Positions 21,889 through 24,660 of a DNA stretch of 24,660 nucleotides are shown here, piece by piece (within the stretch, counting starts at the first letter, position 1; each line of letters begins with the position of its first letter). The notes beneath the pieces are model-generated. The model had not been told where the DNA came from. It did no database searches and saw only the letters and a list, made by a program, of their open reading frames with translations. The stretch is taken from contig JANNVK010000202.1 in assembly GCA_031414415.1 (NCBI GenBank), positions 1-24,660 on the forward strand. The letters run 5' to 3'. The position numbers and the translations under genes were made by a program. This stretch comes from JANNVK01 sp031414415. GTDB taxonomy: Bacteria; Acidobacteriota; Blastocatellia; Pyrinomonadales; Pyrinomonadaceae.

Positions 21889-22359
21889 ATGCCAAGAAGA
21901 AGAGTTGCAGGAAAAAGAGAAGTTTTGCCAGATCCAATTTACAACAGTATTGTTGTGACCAAGTTTATTAATGGTGTGATGTGGCAAGGAAAAAAAGCGG
22001 TCGCCGAGCAAATATTTTATGGTGCGATGACCAAGATTGGTGACAAAACAGGTGAAGACCCGTTGAAAGTTTTTAAGAAGGCACTCGAAAATGTTGCCCC
22101 AACGCTTGAAACAAAATCACGACGAATTGGTGGTGCTACTTATCAAGTTCCTTTAGAAGTAACAAGAGACAGACGAAACACACTAGCCATTCGCTGGCTT
22201 GTAGGTAACGCCCGAAAGCGTAGTGAAAAAACAATGGAAGGACGACTTGTTGGCGAATTGCTTGATGCAATTAACAGTCGTGGCGGTTCAGTTAAGAAAC
22301 GCGAAGATGTCCATCGTATGGCTGAAGCAAATAAAGCATTTGCTCATTACCGTTGGTAA
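21889..22359 (+). CDS. rpsG: 30S ribosomal protein S7
   Basis: Binds 16S rRNA in the head of the small subunit and starts 3' domain assembly; in E. coli it also represses its own operon. The 156-aa length is normal, with MPRRRVAGKREVLPDPIYNS at the N terminus and HRMAEANKAFAHYRW at the C terminus. It has no clear Shine-Dalgarno and sits 16 nt after rpsL, so it is probably translationally coupled. fusA follows after 29 nt. Confidence 0.98.
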   Translation: MPRRRVAGKREVLPDPIYNSIVVTKFINGVMWQGKKAVAEQIFYGAMTKIGDKTGEDPLKVFKKALENVAPTLETKSRRIGGATYQVPLEVTRDRRNTLAIRWLVGNARKRSEKTMEGRLVGELLDAINSRGGSVKKREDVHRMAEANKAFAHYRW

Positions 22360-22388
22360 TTTTAGAAAAGATTTATTGATTTACGAAA

Positions 22389-24485
22389 ATGTCAAAGATT
22401 TCATTAGACAAATTTAGAAACATCGGCATCATGGCACACATTGATGCAGGTAAGACCACTACAACCGAAAGAGTTTTGTATTACACTGGCGTGTCTCACA
22501 AAATTGGTGAAGTTCACGAAGGTACTGCAACGATGGATTGGATGGAGCAAGAGCAAGAGCGTGGCATAACTATTACGTCTGCCGCGACCACTTGCTATTG
22601 GACTCATAACAATATTGAACACAGAATTAATATTATTGACACTCCAGGACACGTTGACTTCACAATGGAAGTTGAAAGATCTTTGAGAGTCCTTGATGGT
22701 GCTGTTGCTGTTTTTGACGGAGTTGCAGGAGTTGAACCACAATCTGAGACTGTTTGGCGACAAGCCGACAAATACGGAGTTCCAAGAATTTGTTTTATTA
22801 ATAAACTTGATCGCTCTGGTGCTTCATTTGAAAGATCATTTGATTCGATTTTAACAAGGCTCGGAGCAAACGCGGTTGCAATTCAAATTCCTATCGGTCT
22901 TGAAGAAAATTTAAAAGGTGTCGTTGATCTTATTAAAATGAAAGGTCTCATTTGGAGTAATGAAAACCTTGGTGCTGATTATGAAGTAACTGATATTCCT
23001 GAAGATTTAGTTGATGCCGCGAAAGCTGCACGTGAAAAGTTAGTCGAAGCAGTTTCAAGTATTGATGATGATTTGATGATGAAATACCTCGAAGGCGAGG
23101 AAATTTCCGAAGACGAAATCCGTAAGGCTCTCAGAAAAGGAACGCTTGCGATGAAAATTGTTCCAGTTGTCACTGGTTCAGCTTTCAAAAATAAAGGTGT
23201 TCAAACATTACTCGACGCAGTTGTTGATTATCTTCCGAGTCCGCTTGATATTCCACCAATTGAAGGGAAAAACCCAGACTCAGACGCAGTTGAAACACGT
23301 GAAGCTAAAGACAACGCACCTTTTTCGGGTCTTGTCTTCAAATTAATGGCTGATAAACATTTAGGTCAGTTAGCTTTTGTCAGAGTTTATAGTGGCACTG
23401 TCACAGCTGGTTCGTATGTTTATAATTCTATTAAAGGTAACAAAGAGCGAGTTGGTCGTTTGATGCGTATGCATGCCAACAAACGCGAAGACATTGAGTC
23501 CGCATCTGCCGGTGAAATTATTGCCATCGGTGGAATGAAAAATGTCACAACTGGAGACACTGTTTGTGATGAAAAGAATCATATAATCTTGGAGTCGATG
23601 GACTTCCCAGATCCGGTTGTCAGAGTTGCGGTTGAACCGAAAACTCGTGCTGACCAAGATAAAATGGGTATCGCACTCAACCGACTTGCACAAGAAGATC
23701 CGAGTTTCAGGGTTAGTTCTGATCACGAAACAGGTCAAACAATTATTGCCGGAATGGGTGAACTTCATCTCGAAATTATTGTTGATCGAATGAAGCGGGA
23801 ATTTGGGGTTGAAGCAAACGTTGGTAAACCACAAGTAGCTTATCGTGAAACGGTAACTGCTCCGGCACCTGGAAAAGAGATATTCAAAAAACAATCTGGT
23901 GGTCGTGGTCAGTTTGGTCACGTTGAGGTTGAAATTGAACCAGCTCCAGGCGAAGGTTACGTTTTTGAAGATAAAATTACTGGCGGTGTAATTCCTCGAC
24001 AGTTTATCAAACCTGTATCCGAAGGAATTAGAGATGCTATGCGTCGCGGATTTCTTGCTGGATATGAATTGGTTGACATTAGAGTTCGTTTGGTTTTTGG
24101 TTCTTATCATGAAGTTGATTCTGATGAGCGTTCATTCCAAATTGCTGGAAGCCTTGCGTTTCAAGACGCGGTTCGGAAAGCTAAACCTGTTTTACTTGAA
24201 CCAATTATGCGGATTGAAGTCGTCACACCAGAGGAATACATGGGGTCTGTAAATGGAGATTTAAATCGTCGCCGTGGTCAGATTGAAGGAATGGAACCTC
24301 GCCCAGGTGGCGTTCAAGTTGTAACAGCTTTTGTTCCATTATCAGAAATGTTTGGATATACAACAGATTTACGCTCTGCAACTCAAGGTCGTGCAACATC
24401 GACTATGCATTTTGAGCGTTATGATCAAGCACCGAGAAATGTTGCTGAAGAAGTAATCGCTAAAGTTAAAGGTGCAGTTAGTTAA
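22389..24485 (+). CDS. fusA: Elongation factor G
   Basis: The translocation GTPase of protein synthesis, also acting in ribosome recycling. The 698-aa protein has the G domain motifs AHIDAGKTTTTERV (P-loop, from about 16), the switch I region with RGITITSAATT, DTPGHVDF (G3) and NKLD (G4), followed by domains II to V ending in AEEVIAKVKGAVS. Length is normal. It is the third gene of the operon, 29 nt after rpsG and 28 nt before tuf. Its Shine-Dalgarno is weak (ACGAAA only). The codon use is the ordinary AT-leaning style of the window. Confidence 0.98.
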   Translation: MSKISLDKFRNIGIMAHIDAGKTTTTERVLYYTGVSHKIGEVHEGTATMDWMEQEQERGITITSAATTCYWTHNNIEHRINIIDTPGHVDFTMEVERSLRVLDGAVAVFDGVAGVEPQSETVWRQADKYGVPRICFINKLDRSGASFERSFDSILTRLGANAVAIQIPIGLEENLKGVVDLIKMKGLIWSNENLGADYEVTDIPEDLVDAAKAAREKLVEAVSSIDDDLMMKYLEGEEISEDEIRKALRKGTLAMKIVPVVTGSAFKNKGVQTLLDAVVDYLPSPLDIPPIEGKNPDSDAVETREAKDNAPFSGLVFKLMADKHLGQLAFVRVYSGTVTAGSYVYNSIKGNKERVGRLMRMHANKREDIESASAGEIIAIGGMKNVTTGDTVCDEKNHIILESMDFPDPVVRVAVEPKTRADQDKMGIALNRLAQEDPSFRVSSDHETGQTIIAGMGELHLEIIVDRMKREFGVEANVGKPQVAYRETVTAPAPGKEIFKKQSGGRGQFGHVEVEIEPAPGEGYVFEDKITGGVIPRQFIKPVSEGIRDAMRRGFLAGYELVDIRVRLVFGSYHEVDSDERSFQIAGSLAFQDAVRKAKPVLLEPIMRIEVVTPEEYMGSVNGDLNRRRGQIEGMEPRPGGVQVVTAFVPLSEMFGYTTDLRSATQGRATSTMHFERYDQAPRNVAEEVIAKVKGAVS

Positions 24486-24513
24486 TTAAAGTTTTTTAGT
24501 TGGAGTATTTAAG

Positions 24514-24660
24514 ATGAGTAAAGAAAAATTCGATCGCAGCAAGCCGCACGTAAATATTGGGACAATAGGACATGTGGATCATGGGAAGACGACGTTGACG
24601 GCGGCAATAACAAAGGTTTTATCGAAGCATAATCCGAACAACAAGGTTCGTGATTTCAGT
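24514..24660 (+). CDS. tuf: Elongation factor Tu, N-terminal part, cut by window edge
   Basis: The first 49 codons of EF-Tu, the GTPase that brings aminoacyl-tRNA to the ribosome. It reads MSKEKFDRSKPHVNIGTIGH and then VDHGKTTLT, the G1 P-loop. GGAG at 24502-24505 is a good ribosome site. It is the fourth gene of the str operon. The codons differ visibly from fusA: GGG, ATA, ACG, GCG and AAG are frequent in this short part. Confidence 0.95.
   Translation, partial: MSKEKFDRSKPHVNIGTIGHVDHGKTTLTAAITKVLSKHNPNNKVRDFS

Noticed and set aside
23370..24110. 246-aa minus-strand open frame inside fusA
   Set aside because: It is fully antisense to conserved EF-G coding sequence and its translation is Asn/Phe/Thr-rich noise.

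Overview
The window is about 24.7 kb of AT-rich bacterial chromosome, almost fully coding, with no insertion sequence, prophage, CRISPR array, tRNA or rRNA that I can see. Gene content and style suggest an Acidobacteriota member, probably of the class Blastocatellia (Pyrinomonadales-like) with unusually low GC. This is inference from three things: a secreted protein ending in DFDGDGKTD-type FG-GAP repeats, pilin-like globular domains in tandem, and an ECF sigma cluster whose membrane protein has a C-terminal domain style I associate with that group.

Layout. 1-1387: a heptanucleotide repeat array, then a secreted lytic-transglycosylase-like protein (minus). 1672-5581 (plus): glmM, a structured RNA with an intrinsic terminator, aroB, a small one-TM protein and a secreted tandem pilin-like-domain protein. 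5585-8265 (minus): a DUF2281/DUF5678-like protein, a retropepsin-like protease and a large B12/radical SAM protein, packed with gaps of 1 and 4 nt. 8358-9042 (plus): an unknown protein with a probable C-terminal frameshift. 9055-9806 (minus): a small protein overlapping an HNH endonuclease. 9891-13547 (minus): dnaG then rpoD. 13735-19122 (minus): an ECF-sigma module of a membrane anti-sigma-like protein, an EF-hand protein, the sigma factor, and a di-heme peroxidase fused to FG-GAP repeats. 19186-21079 (minus): a 2Fe-2S protein and a DMT transporter. 21157 to the end (plus): promoter, long leader and the str operon rpsL-rpsG-fusA-tuf (tuf runs off the end).

The best candidate for something undescribed is the 3080-3232 leader RNA between glmM and aroB. 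It has a GC-rich nested-stem core, a possible pseudoknot, a strong terminator ending about 20 nt before the aroB start, and an 11-bp alternative pairing that would break the terminator. It looks like a transcription-attenuation switch for aroB and matches no RNA family I recognise. Second-tier items are the ECF module with its own GTAAC-N17-CGTC promoter candidate, the 300-nt str leader, the related AGTRAAA heptamer arrays at two distant loci, and the frameshifted gene at 8358.
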